A program made the position numbers and the translations under genes. From an uncultured beta proteobacterium (GTDB taxonomy: Bacteria; Pseudomonadota; Gammaproteobacteria; Burkholderiales; Burkholderiaceae_A), in assembly GCA_902586195.1 (NCBI GenBank), contig CACIGF010000001.1:278243-342242 (forward strand): a stretch of DNA of 64,000 nucleotides. The letters run 5' to 3'. Numbering within the stretch: the first letter of the stretch is position 1; each line of letters opens with the position of its first letter. Shown piece after piece: positions 46,522-55,726 of this stretch. The notes under the pieces were generated by a model. It was not told where the DNA came from. It ran no database searches and saw only the letters and a list, made by a program, of their open reading frames with translations.

Positions 46522-48336
46522 ATGAACCAGCAGTCTGACGTTGTAGACGTTGTTCAAAAAATCGATATTACTAAGATTTCTAAAAAGCGTAAGAAAGACA
46601 GAATCAAAAAGAAGGGAACACAGCCGGACCCTAAATGTGTAGCTGAGATCGAAACATTACTTACTCAAGAAAATTTAAAAAGAAGAGATCTTCTTATAGA
46701 GAACTTGCATGTTGTGCATGATCACTTCGGGTGTTTGAGGGAGAAGCACTTGGTGGCACTCGCTCATTTGTCAAAGCTACCAATGGCTGAAGTGTATGAG
46801 GTAGCGTCCTTTTATCACCATTTTGATATTGTTAAAGATGAGCAAGACGTTTGGGACTTAACGGTTAGGGTTTGTGACGGAGTTAGTTGTGAGTTAGCAG
46901 GGGCCCAGGGCCTTTTTGCAAAGATTGGTGAGTTTGTCTCGGATAATACTAGGGTTATAAAGGCCCCTTGTGTTGGGCGTTGTGAACAAGCCCCCGTAGC
47001 AGTTATTCATCAAAATCCAATACCGTTTGCTAAACTGGACACTGTTCTAAACGCGGTAAAAACGGGGCAAAAATTTCATCCAAAAACTGCTCTAGAGATA
47101 TCGAAAGCTCAAGAGTTTAAACCTGCAGATTATGCAGAAAAAAGCCTTCCCACTTTGGATGATGAATCGAGTATAGGGGATCCTTTAGTTATTGATTTTG
47201 CGAAATACGTGGCCAGTGGCGGGTATGAATTGAGTAGAAGGATCGCGAAGGGAGTAATAATCGGAGATAAAGTGATCGAGGAGTTGGATAATTCCGGAAT
47301 ACGTGGTTTGGGTGGAGCAGGTTTCCCAGTTGGGCGAAAATGGAGAATAGTTAGAGATCAGCCAGGTGAGAAACTTATGGCTTTGAATCTTGATGAAGGA
47401 GAACCTGGTACCTTCAAGGATAGAACCTACCTGGAGAGAGACCCTCACAGATTTTTAGAGGGTGTCCTTATAGCGGCGACTGTCGTTGGAATTAAAAAAT
47501 GCTACATTTATTTGCGAGATGAATATCATGGGTGCAGGGAACTTCTGGACAGGTCTATTGATGAGATGAAAAAAAATCTCGAATTTGACTTACCGCACTT
47601 CGAATTACGGCGGGGCGCCGGAGCATATATCTGTGGAGAAGAGTCGGCGATGATTGAAAGCATAGAGGGTAAAAGAGGCGAGCCGCGGAAACGACCACCC
47701 TACATAGCGCAGGTAGGACTCTTTGGCCAACCCACGCTTGAACATAATTTTGAGTCACTTTATTGGGTTCGAGACATCGTGGAAAAGGGAGCTGATTGGT
47801 TTTCTAATTTTGGAAAAAATGGTCGAAAAGGTCTTAGAAGCTTTAGTGTGAGCGGACGTGTAAAAAATCCAGGGGTCAAGTTAGCTCCTGCAGGAATAAC
47901 GATTCAAGAATTAATTGATGAATACTGTGGCGGGATGTCAGATGGGCATAAGTTTTATGGTTACTTACCCGGAGGGGCTTCAGGTGGAATCTTGCCTGCA
48001 ACAATGAATGAAATTCCTCTAGATTTCGATACTCTTCAAGAGTACGGGTGTTTTATTGGGTCAGCGGCTGTAGTCGTGTTCAGTGATCACGATAAAGCTA
48101 GAAATGTTGCACACAACATTATGCGGTTCTTTGAGCATGAGAGTTGTGGGCAATGCACTCCTTGCCGGGTAGGCACCTCGAAGTCCGCGAAATTAATGCT
48201 TGAAGAGCAGTGGAACGAGTCGCTTTTGGGTGATTTAAAACAGGTAATGACTGATGCGTCAATTTGTGGGCTTGGGCAGGCTGCGGCTAATCCGATAAAT
48301 TGTGTGCAAAAATATTTCCCTAAGGAGATTGTCTAA
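46522..48336 (+). CDS. fdh1B: NAD-dependent formate dehydrogenase, fused gamma-beta subunit
   Basis: Diaphorase part of a soluble NAD-linked formate dehydrogenase. 604 residues: a basic N-terminal extension (about 1-35), a NuoE-like 2Fe-2S domain (ligands in VCDGVSCE and PCVGRCEQAP), then a NuoF-like domain. The latter has the FMN/NAD sites GLGGAGFPVGRKW and LNLDEGEPGTFKDRT and the 4Fe-4S site SCGQCTPCRVG. The NuoE-NuoF fusion matches the two-subunit Fdh1 type of Methylobacterium rather than the split FdsG/FdsB. The alpha subunit follows with a one-base overlap (TAATG). AGAGGG precedes the ATG. Confidence 0.94.
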   Translation: MNQQSDVVDVVQKIDITKISKKRKKDRIKKKGTQPDPKCVAEIETLLTQENLKRRDLLIENLHVVHDHFGCLREKHLVALAHLSKLPMAEVYEVASFYHHFDIVKDEQDVWDLTVRVCDGVSCELAGAQGLFAKIGEFVSDNTRVIKAPCVGRCEQAPVAVIHQNPIPFAKLDTVLNAVKTGQKFHPKTALEISKAQEFKPADYAEKSLPTLDDESSIGDPLVIDFAKYVASGGYELSRRIAKGVIIGDKVIEELDNSGIRGLGGAGFPVGRKWRIVRDQPGEKLMALNLDEGEPGTFKDRTYLERDPHRFLEGVLIAATVVGIKKCYIYLRDEYHGCRELLDRSIDEMKKNLEFDLPHFELRRGAGAYICGEESAMIESIEGKRGEPRKRPPYIAQVGLFGQPTLEHNFESLYWVRDIVEKGADWFSNFGKNGRKGLRSFSVSGRVKNPGVKLAPAGITIQELIDEYCGGMSDGHKFYGYLPGGASGGILPATMNEIPLDFDTLQEYGCFIGSAAVVVFSDHDKARNVAHNIMRFFEHESCGQCTPCRVGTSKSAKLMLEEQWNESLLGDLKQVMTDASICGLGQAAANPINCVQKYFPKEIV

Positions 48337-51152
48337 TGAACGCTCCTGAAAGTTTTTTAGAAAAATTAGAAGTAAAAACGGTAAAAATTCAGCTTAACGG
48401 CAAGTCCGTAGAGGCAAAAGATAACGAAACAATTTTAAAAGTAGCTCGCAGACAAGGTATAGATATTCCCACTCTTTGCTACAAAGATGATTACCGGGAA
48501 GATGGTAACTGTAGAGCATGCGTTGTCGAGGTCAAAGGTGAAAGAGTTTTAGCGCCAAGTTGTTGTAGGAACGTTGCTGAAGGGATGGAGATCAATACAA
48601 ATAATCAGCGAGCAACACTCAGTCAAAAGATGGTTGTAGAGATGCTTCTTGCTGACGTGCCTGAGACCGGTCACAAATGGGTCTCTGATGACAAAAAACA
48701 TCCGCATGGCGAACTGTCCTTATGGGCAAAAAAATTAGGAGTAGAACCGAGAAGCGAGTTGAAAGCGATCAAACGAGAGACCATTGAGCAGGATGTTTCA
48801 CACCCTGCAATGTTTGTCGATTTGTCCTCTTGCATTCAGTGCGATCGTTGTGTCAGAGCCTGTCGTGAAGAGCAGGCTAATGACGTTATCGGCGTATTCG
48901 GAAGAGGGGCAGAAACAAAAATTGTTTTTGATACTGATGTATCAATGGGAAAAAGCACATGCGTGGCTTGTGGGGAGTGCGTTCAGGCGTGTCCTACTGG
49001 CGCTTTAATGCCCAAAAGCCTGATCGGAAGTCAGGTAGTTGATAAGGAAGTGGATTCTGTGTGTCCGTTTTGCGGAGTTGGATGTTTACTCACTTACAAG
49101 GTTAAAGACGAAAGAATTGTTGCGGTAGATGGTCGGGATGGTCCGGCTAATCACAAAAGGTTGTGCGTTAAGGGAAGGTTTGGTTTTGATTATGCTCATC
49201 ATCCTGAGCGCTTGAAAAAGCCATTAATACGAAGAAAGGGAGTAAAAAAGGACGTCGAGCACATCGCAGGTAAAACTCATTGGCAAGATATTTTTAGAGA
49301 AGCCTCCTGGGAGGAAGCTCTCTCCCTGGCAAGCGGAGGGTTAAAAAGGCTTAAAGACAAAAATGGAAAAGGAGCGCTTGCAGGATTTGGTTCAGCAAAA
49401 GGAAGTAATGAAGAGGCTTATCTTTTTCAAAAGCTCGTACGAACAGGGTTCGGTAATAATAACGTTGATCACTGCACTCGGCTATGTCATGCATCAAGTG
49501 TGGCAGCGTTGCTCGAGGGGGTTGGCTCTGGTGCGGTCAGCAACCAGGTAGCCGACGTCGAAAAAGCAGAAGTAATTATGATTATAGGTTCAAATCCCAC
49601 TGAAAATCATCCTGTTGCTGCCACCTGGATGAAGAATGCGGCTAGGAATGGCACGAGAATAATATTGGCAGATCCGAGGCTTACAAGTATTTCCCAGTAT
49701 GCATGGCGTTCATTACCTTTTAAATCTGGGGGAGACATCGCCTTATTGAACGGAATGATCCATGTCATCATTGCAAATGATTTAGTAGATAAAGAGTTTA
49801 TTGAGGAACGAGTCAACAATTTTAACGAATTGAAAGAGCGTGTTGCGGACTTCACGCCTGAAAAGGCATCAGAAGTTTGCGGAATATCCCCGGAAGTCAT
49901 ATGCGAAGTAGCCATAGAATTTGCGAAGTCGAAAGGGTCGATGATTCTTTGGGGTATGGGGGTAAGTCAGCATGTTCACGGCACTGATAATGCGCGATGT
50001 TTGATTGCCCTTTCAACTATAACAGGGCAAATTGGCAAACCCGGTACTGGTCTCCATCCGTTACGAGGTCAAAATAATGTTCAAGGCGCAAGTGATGCAG
50101 GCTTAATTCCAATGATGTTGCCAAACTACCAAAAGGTTAACGATGTTGATAAACGTAAATGGTTCGAGTCATTTTGGGAAACTGATTTACACGATAAACC
50201 GGGATTTACCGTAACGGAAATTATGGATAAAGTATTTGCTGACGAGTCCGACGCTGACAAAATCCGGGGACTATATATTATGGGAGAGAATCCTGCAATG
50301 AGTGACCCTAACCTCAATCATGCTCGGTCAGCTCTTGCACATTTAGAGCATCTCGTGGTTCAGGATATATTCATGACAGAAACAGCGTGGTTAGCAGACG
50401 TTATCTTGCCAGCATCTGCATGGCCAGAGAAAAATGGAACAGTTACAAATACTGACAGAATGGTCCAAATGGGTCGAAAGGCAATTGAGCCACCCGGTGA
50501 CGCTAAAGAAGATTTATGGATAATTCAAAAGATGGCTAACGGGTTGGGGTTGAACTGGGACTATACGGGGCCAGAATGCGGTGTTGAAGCAGTGTATGAC
50601 GAAATGCGTCATGCTATGAAGGACTCTATTTGGGGGATCACTTGGAAAAGATTGATGGACGAGGGAAGTGTGACTTATCCATGCTACTCTGAAGATAAGC
50701 CTGGAGAATCTGTAGTTTTCACAGATGGATTTCCAACCAAAGACGGAAAAGTTAACTTAGTCCCCGCAAATCCGGGAATGCCTGATGAAAAACCAGACGT
50801 GGATTTCCCTTTTGTATTAATAACTGGTAGGCAATTAGAGCATTGGCACACAGGAAGTATGACTCGAAGAGCGACTATTTTAAACGCAATAGAACCGGGT
50901 CCGACGGCTTATTTGAACAGCAGGGATATGGAGCAACTCGGTCTAATTCCAGGAGATAGTGTCAAGCTTTCGTCCCGAAGGGGTAACATTAAAGTTTTGA
51001 TACGACTAGATAATGGAACGCCGAATGGTAACGTATTCATGTCTTTTGCATATCGAGAAGCTGCAGCGAATTTACTGACTAATGCTGCATTAGATCCCGT
51101 TGCCAAGATTCCTGAATTTAAATATTGTGCTGTTAAAATAGAGAAAGTTTAG
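48336..51152 (+). CDS. fdh1A: NAD-dependent formate dehydrogenase, alpha (Mo/W) subunit
   Basis: Catalytic subunit oxidising formate to CO2 in the cytoplasm, using a bis-MGD molybdenum or tungsten site. 938 residues. There is an N-terminal 2Fe-2S domain (CYKDDYREDGNCRAC) and two NuoG/ferredoxin-type 4Fe-4S motifs (CIQCDRCVRAC, CVACGECVQACP). The Fe4S4 of the catalytic domain is CPFCGVGC...CVKGRFG, and a C-terminal MGD-binding domain follows. The metal ligand is Cys, in HCTRLCHASS, not selenocysteine. No fdsC/fdhD chaperone follows; the gene ends 4 bases inside the convergent response regulator. Confidence 0.96.
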   Translation: MNAPESFLEKLEVKTVKIQLNGKSVEAKDNETILKVARRQGIDIPTLCYKDDYREDGNCRACVVEVKGERVLAPSCCRNVAEGMEINTNNQRATLSQKMVVEMLLADVPETGHKWVSDDKKHPHGELSLWAKKLGVEPRSELKAIKRETIEQDVSHPAMFVDLSSCIQCDRCVRACREEQANDVIGVFGRGAETKIVFDTDVSMGKSTCVACGECVQACPTGALMPKSLIGSQVVDKEVDSVCPFCGVGCLLTYKVKDERIVAVDGRDGPANHKRLCVKGRFGFDYAHHPERLKKPLIRRKGVKKDVEHIAGKTHWQDIFREASWEEALSLASGGLKRLKDKNGKGALAGFGSAKGSNEEAYLFQKLVRTGFGNNNVDHCTRLCHASSVAALLEGVGSGAVSNQVADVEKAEVIMIIGSNPTENHPVAATWMKNAARNGTRIILADPRLTSISQYAWRSLPFKSGGDIALLNGMIHVIIANDLVDKEFIEERVNNFNELKERVADFTPEKASEVCGISPEVICEVAIEFAKSKGSMILWGMGVSQHVHGTDNARCLIALSTITGQIGKPGTGLHPLRGQNNVQGASDAGLIPMMLPNYQKVNDVDKRKWFESFWETDLHDKPGFTVTEIMDKVFADESDADKIRGLYIMGENPAMSDPNLNHARSALAHLEHLVVQDIFMTETAWLADVILPASAWPEKNGTVTNTDRMVQMGRKAIEPPGDAKEDLWIIQKMANGLGLNWDYTGPECGVEAVYDEMRHAMKDSIWGITWKRLMDEGSVTYPCYSEDKPGESVVFTDGFPTKDGKVNLVPANPGMPDEKPDVDFPFVLITGRQLEHWHTGSMTRRATILNAIEPGPTAYLNSRDMEQLGLIPGDSVKLSSRRGNIKVLIRLDNGTPNGNVFMSFAYREAAANLLTNAALDPVAKIPEFKYCAVKIEKV

Positions 51153-51787
51153 GGGTTTATCAACCCACTTTTGATAGCAATAAGGGCTAGTTCTGTTTGG
51201 TTAGATACATTTAACTTTTGTTTTATGTTGTACAAATGTGTCCCAACGGTTCTTGGAGAAAGGTGTAAGGTTTCTGCGATTTGATTGACCGTTTTGCCGT
51301 TAGCAAGCGCCATAAAAACATCAAATTCCCGCTCAGACAGAACTTCTACCGGACTTGATTCGCCACCCATTTGACTCACTGCGATTTTTTGGGCAATTGA
51401 TGGCTCGATATACATACTTCCAGAGTAAATTTGTCGAATCGCTTTAATTAGTTCCTCTGCAGCGCCCCTCTTTGAAAGGTAGCCGTTCGCTCCAGCTTTC
51501 AAAGAGCGTTTTGGATGTATTGCATCCTCGTGCGCAGATAAAATTAAGATCTTCGGAGATCTGTCTTTACTGACTATACGAGAAATTGTCTCTAGCCCTC
51601 CTATCCCAGGCATCGAAAGATCCATAACAATCAAGTCGGCCGTAAGAGTATTTAAAAGTTTTATGACTTCTTCACCACTTTCTGCTTCGCCGGCAACTTC
51701 AATATCTTTTGTGTCTTGAAGCAGTAATTTGAAACCCATCCTTACAACCGCGTGATCATCAGCAAGAATGACACTAATTTTGTTCAT
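51149..51787 (-). CDS. NarL/FixJ-type response regulator
   Basis: Two-component DNA-binding regulator. 212 residues. The receiver domain has phospho-acceptor D56 (DLIVMDLSMPG) and acidic pair D10-D11. The C-terminal LuxR-type helix-turn-helix includes LSEREFDVFMALANGKTVNQIAETLHLS. It lies 28 bases downstream of the kinase gene and is its obvious partner. It sits between the formate dehydrogenase and pqq operons, so either could be the target. Confidence 0.93.
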   Translation of the reverse strand: MNKISVILADDHAVVRMGFKLLLQDTKDIEVAGEAESGEEVIKLLNTLTADLIVMDLSMPGIGGLETISRIVSKDRSPKILILSAHEDAIHPKRSLKAGANGYLSKRGAAEELIKAIRQIYSGSMYIEPSIAQKIAVSQMGGESSPVEVLSEREFDVFMALANGKTVNQIAETLHLSPRTVGTHLYNIKQKLNVSNQTELALIAIKSGLINP

Positions 51788-51815
51788 ATGTTATTTCCAC
51801 AAAATATTCATACCT

Positions 51816-53543
51816 TTATAAATCAATATCTTTAATCTTCGCAGAAGGAACTATCGAAGAGATTTTTGTTCCAGTGCCACTGGGCGATTCAACATTAAAT
51901 TTCCCACCTAGGTTTTGAATTCTATCTCGCATTCCTCGTAGTCCAAATCTATTTGTTTGGTTGATTTTTTCAGATGAGATTCCTTTCCCGTCGTCCACTA
52001 CGCTCAGTGCAAGATCACCACTGTCTTTAGATAGTTCCAATGTTATCGAGATATTCTTTGCGCCTGAATGTTTTACTGCGTTACTAACACATTCTTGAAC
52101 AACTCGAAATAGCGATATTTCAACTTCTCTGGGCAAAGCCATGGGCTCAGTTTTTAGACTAAACATAATATTTTCATGAATCGTTTGCCAATCCTCAACT
52201 GCTTCTTCTAAAGTCTCCTGGAAACCAAATTTTTCGAGGGAAATCGGCCTTAAGCCCTTGATGATATTATGAACCGCATCATAAATTTGTCCAGAAATTG
52301 AAACGATAGTTTTACTATTGTTGTAAATCTTTACATCAAGTTCATCTTTGCGGTTAGCCATTGATTGAGCAATACTCTTGATAGCGGTTACATATTGTCC
52401 CAGCTCATCATGCAGTTCCATCGCTAATGCTTTTCGTTCCTCCTCCAGTCTGGATTGCACTAGAACTGCAAGTTCTTTATTTTTCTCTAATTCACGCTTA
52501 GTTTTTTCGGCAACTCTTCTTTCCTTTATATCTCGCATAACTAAAAGAACACCTAGAACATCATTTGTCACTGGTTCGATTATTGGGGTAATTTTCTCAG
52601 ACACTTCAATTATTTTCCCAAAACGTGTGATTCTTGTCGTATCGTAATTTTCAATCGGAACGGAGTTTTGAACATCAAAAAACTTCCGTTCCATCTCTTC
52701 GTGCAAATGTAGCGGAAACAAATTTTCCACATGAATTCCTAAGAATGCGGCATCAAAATACCCAAAAAGTTTTTCTGCAGCAGGGTTCGCAAAGATAATC
52801 ATTCCTGTTTTGTCTGCAATAATGAGTGCGTCGGTTGATTGTTCGATAGCGAGTGCGAGCTTACGATTTTCTTTCAAGCCCTGTTCTATAGCATTTGCCA
52901 TCTGATTAAAACCTGCTGTTACATTGTTGAACTCTGTTACGCTATACGAAGGCAGTCGCGTTTGAAAATCTCCTTTTTGCATTTTGTTTAATCCATTTAC
53001 GATATCTTTAATGGGATTTAATGCCTTTCCGATTATCCAAAATACTAATAAATTTACAAAAACAAAGAAAAATAATCCTAGAATTGCCAATTCTCTAAGA
53101 TCATCCCAGGCATCCAAAATTGCCCGGGAGGGGTTTGGTATGACTTCTACGGTCAACGCTTGTGCTGGAATTACAAATGGTTCAACTTTTGGAGAGACTA
53201 AGTCTGAAAACCATTTGGGTGCATTTCTTCCAGCTTTATATTTGCTAGGGGGGGAGTCATAAATGAGATCACCAATGCTATTGAACATGCGTACTTCATG
53301 TGCTCTTATTCTTCCGAGATTTTTTAAAAAGTTTTTCAATGCGTCTTCCCTGTCTTTTCCGAGTGATAATAGTTGTGCTCTTGCAAGAAAATATGGGAGA
53401 AGCTGATTGGCAACTTTTGTACCTGCTGTGATTTCTTCCTGAATTTGCTGCTTAGCATCTCGTAATTGGATTGCAGTTGTTGACCCTATAAAGACTAACA
53501 TCAGCAGGGTAATCAATATATTGATTTTTACGCGTAGACTCAT
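51816..53543 (-). CDS. Membrane sensor histidine kinase (HAMP-PAS-HisKA_3)
   Basis: 575 residues. First membrane helix about 7-25, periplasmic sensor region about 26-150, second helix about 152-172, HAMP about 173-225, PAS about 228-345, then the NarX/DegS-type dimerisation domain with H378 (MELHDELGQ) and an HATPase domain (N-box ECVSNAVKHSGA, G-boxes DDGKGIS, FGLRGMRDR, GTGTKIS). The ATGA overlap with the peptidase gene upstream and the 28-base gap to the regulator indicate one operon. The signal is unknown; a C1 compound or redox cue is a guess from the location. Confidence 0.93.
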   Translation of the reverse strand: MSLRVKINILITLLMLVFIGSTTAIQLRDAKQQIQEEITAGTKVANQLLPYFLARAQLLSLGKDREDALKNFLKNLGRIRAHEVRMFNSIGDLIYDSPPSKYKAGRNAPKWFSDLVSPKVEPFVIPAQALTVEVIPNPSRAILDAWDDLRELAILGLFFFVFVNLLVFWIIGKALNPIKDIVNGLNKMQKGDFQTRLPSYSVTEFNNVTAGFNQMANAIEQGLKENRKLALAIEQSTDALIIADKTGMIIFANPAAEKLFGYFDAAFLGIHVENLFPLHLHEEMERKFFDVQNSVPIENYDTTRITRFGKIIEVSEKITPIIEPVTNDVLGVLLVMRDIKERRVAEKTKRELEKNKELAVLVQSRLEEERKALAMELHDELGQYVTAIKSIAQSMANRKDELDVKIYNNSKTIVSISGQIYDAVHNIIKGLRPISLEKFGFQETLEEAVEDWQTIHENIMFSLKTEPMALPREVEISLFRVVQECVSNAVKHSGAKNISITLELSKDSGDLALSVVDDGKGISSEKINQTNRFGLRGMRDRIQNLGGKFNVESPSGTGTKISSIVPSAKIKDIDL

Positions 53544-54490
53544 AATAACTCTATACGAACTTTTTCTAGTGCGTCTGTTAACGCTTTTTTTAATTTTGAA
53601 TTAAAGGCATCATGCCCCGCATTTTTTACAAGTTCAATCTCTGAGTTTTTCAAATGAGAATGTAATTTCAAAGCGTTTTTTTTTGGACATATTGGATCAT
53701 CTAACCCTTGAATAATAAATACTTTCTTTCCCTCCAAAATACTGCAGTTATTGATTAATTCACCGTCATCAAGGAAGCAATTATTTTTTAGGTAGTGTAG
53801 ATGAATTCGCATTCGATTGAGTGCTTTTACTTCAGATATGGTTCTTTCTTCTTTTTCTGGTTTATCTAGGTTAGACCGTATGAGTTTTAAATTTTCTTCG
53901 GAGAGCTCCATTCCTGCGCGTTCTAAGTTCTCCCATCTTTTGGTAGCGTCAACACTTTTTATGCGATTTTCTCCGAATATTGTGTCATGGTAATACTCCA
54001 AAATATTCATATCTTTTGGAACAATCCTATGAAGGTCTGCGAACGTATTTGGAAATTTTTGCTTACCCATATCGTTTATAAACCAATCTATCTCTTCTTT
54101 TGTACCTAAAAAAATGCCTCTTAGAATTAAAGCATGAACTTTATCAGGAAAGGTCATTGCATATTTTAACGCCAGCGTTGAGCCCCATGAACCACCAAAA
54201 ATAACCCAGGAGTCTACCCCAATTTTTTTTCGTATTTTTTCAATATCTAATATTAGGTCGTCTGTAGTATTATTTACTACGCAGCCGTTTGGAGTGCTTT
54301 TGCCACATCCTCTTTGATCTATGAACGTAGCGAACCAGAGGTTAGCATCAAAAAAAGATTTTGATGCTTCAGAATATCCACTACCTGGGCCACCATGCAA
54401 AAAAACTACGGGAATACCCTGCCTAGATCCGATTGTTTCGAAGGCTATTTTATGAGTTTCGTCAACTTTTAAAAACTGTACTTGTGTCAT
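53540..54490 (-). CDS. pip: Proline iminopeptidase-like alpha/beta hydrolase (S33)
   Basis: Removes N-terminal proline or other residues from peptides. 316 residues. Oxyanion region LHGGPGSG, nucleophile elbow GGSWGS with S101, DQRGCGKSTPNG typical of Pip, and the C-terminal catalytic His in GHDAF. It is first in the operon with the two-component genes and divergent from pqqA (150-base gap). The pqq operon lacks a PqqF/PqqG-type protease nearby, so a role in PQQ peptide processing is conceivable but unproven. Confidence 0.88.
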   Translation of the reverse strand: MTQVQFLKVDETHKIAFETIGSRQGIPVVFLHGGPGSGYSEASKSFFDANLWFATFIDQRGCGKSTPNGCVVNNTTDDLILDIEKIRKKIGVDSWVIFGGSWGSTLALKYAMTFPDKVHALILRGIFLGTKEEIDWFINDMGKQKFPNTFADLHRIVPKDMNILEYYHDTIFGENRIKSVDATKRWENLERAGMELSEENLKLIRSNLDKPEKEERTISEVKALNRMRIHLHYLKNNCFLDDGELINNCSILEGKKVFIIQGLDDPICPKKNALKLHSHLKNSEIELVKNAGHDAFNSKLKKALTDALEKVRIELL

Positions 54491-54568
54491 CTAATTATTG
54501 AATACGTTATAAAGAAATTTTAATGATTTTCATTAATGGTTAATCGTTGATAACTTGATTTAATTTGA

Positions 54569-54594
54569 ACCCACTATTGCGATTATACGTGGGT
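54569..54594 (+). promoter_or_regulatory. Inverted repeat upstream of pqqA
   Basis: ACCCAC (54569-54574) and GTGGGT (54589-54594) are separated by 14 bases in the pip-pqqA divergent region, 47 bases before the pqqA start. It could be a regulator site or a leader hairpin. Confidence 0.35.
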
Positions 54595-54640
54595 GGCCGG
54601 TGTATTTCGGTTGCAAATTTTAAAAGAAAGGAGAAAAACT

Positions 54641-54712
54641 ATGTGGACAAAGCCTACAGCTACTGATCTTCGTTTTGGTTTCGAAGTTACTATGTACATT
54701 GCTGCTAAGTAA
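54641..54712 (+). CDS. pqqA: PQQ precursor peptide PqqA
   Basis: 23-residue ribosomal peptide whose Glu and Tyr are fused to make pyrroloquinoline quinone. It begins [16 protein letters not shown], and the conserved ExxxY is E15-Y19 (EVTMY). It has a strong GAAAGGAG site 7 bases before the ATG. It is followed by a terminator-like hairpin and then pqqB. Confidence 0.96.
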   Translation: MWTKPTATDLRFGFEVTMYIAAK

Positions 54713-54730
54713 TTTTACCTTACGAGTTCG

Positions 54731-54757
54731 CCCGTGCTCTTCTGGGCACGGGTTTTT
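54731..54757 (+). terminator. Hairpin with T-run between pqqA and pqqB
   Basis: CCCGTGC (54731-54737) pairs with GCACGGG (54746-54752) around an 8-base loop and is followed by TTTTT. It is an intrinsic terminator shape 18 bases after the pqqA stop. Partial termination would yield more pqqA than pqqB-E message, as is known for other pqq operons. Confidence 0.75.
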
Positions 54758-54774
54758 ATTTAGGAGAATGGAAA

Positions 54775-55695
54775 TTGATCATTAGAGTTTTAGGTTCAGC
54801 CGCAGGTGGTGGCTTTCCCCAGTGGAATTGCAATTGTAATAATTGTTTGAGTGTTCGAGCAGGCAAGCCGGGTTATACAGCTAGAACGCAATCTTCTATT
54901 GCCGTCTCCTCTAATGGACAAGACTGGTTGTTATTTAATGCGTCGCCCGACATTTTGACGCAACTAAAGATGGCTGGTTCGAGACTTCAGCCCGCAAAAA
55001 CCGTTAGAGATTCAGGAATAAAAGCAATAGTCTTAATGGATGCTCAGATTGATCACACCACGGGTTTATTTATGTTGAGAGAATCATCTGGTCCTCTAAC
55101 AATCCACTCAACCAAAGAAGTGAGGGGAGATTTGTCAGCAGGAAATCCAATCTTTAATGTGTTGGATTTTTATTGCAAGGTAAATTGGGTCGAAATTGAT
55201 TTAAATAATTCATCTGAGACCAAAATTTCTGAAGTAAAAGGAATAACACTGAATTTTATGACCTTAAAAAGCGAGGCGCCTCCGTTTTCTCCCTTTAGGG
55301 GAAAACCTAGACCTGGAGATAATGTTGGTGTTCAAATTACTGACGAAAATTCCGGCAAAAAAGTTTTTTATGCTCCTGGACTTGGCTCCATTGAGGAACA
55401 TCTTGTTAACCCAATGAAGTCATCAGATTTGCTTCTAGTAGATGGAACTTTTTGGACAGATACAGAGATGATTGATAACGGTCTCTCAAAGAAATTAGCT
55501 AGAGAAATGGGGCACAATCCGCAAAGCGGGCCTGGGGGAATGATCGAGAATCTGAGTCACATAACAGGTCCAAGGAAAGTTTTGATTCACATCAACAATT
55601 CAAACCCAATACTTAATGAGATGTCTGAGGAACGAAAAATACTCGAGAAAAATGATATTGAAGTATCCTATGATGGGATGGAAGTTCTTTTATGA
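54775..55695 (+). CDS. pqqB: PQQ biosynthesis protein PqqB
   Basis: Metallo-beta-lactamase-fold iron enzyme that hydroxylates the tyrosine-derived part of the PQQ intermediate. 306 residues. The start is TTG with AGGAGA 7 bases upstream; the first ATG nearby is out of frame. It has the family beginning [20 protein letters not shown], the [10 protein letters not shown] metal loop and MGHNPQSG. Second gene of pqqA-B-C-D-E. Confidence 0.95.
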   Translation: MIIRVLGSAAGGGFPQWNCNCNNCLSVRAGKPGYTARTQSSIAVSSNGQDWLLFNASPDILTQLKMAGSRLQPAKTVRDSGIKAIVLMDAQIDHTTGLFMLRESSGPLTIHSTKEVRGDLSAGNPIFNVLDFYCKVNWVEIDLNNSSETKISEVKGITLNFMTLKSEAPPFSPFRGKPRPGDNVGVQITDENSGKKVFYAPGLGSIEEHLVNPMKSSDLLLVDGTFWTDTEMIDNGLSKKLAREMGHNPQSGPGGMIENLSHITGPRKVLIHINNSNPILNEMSEERKILEKNDIEVSYDGMEVLL

Positions 55696-55726
55696 CGCAA
55701 CGTTGAATAATTTTTTACGAGAGAAA

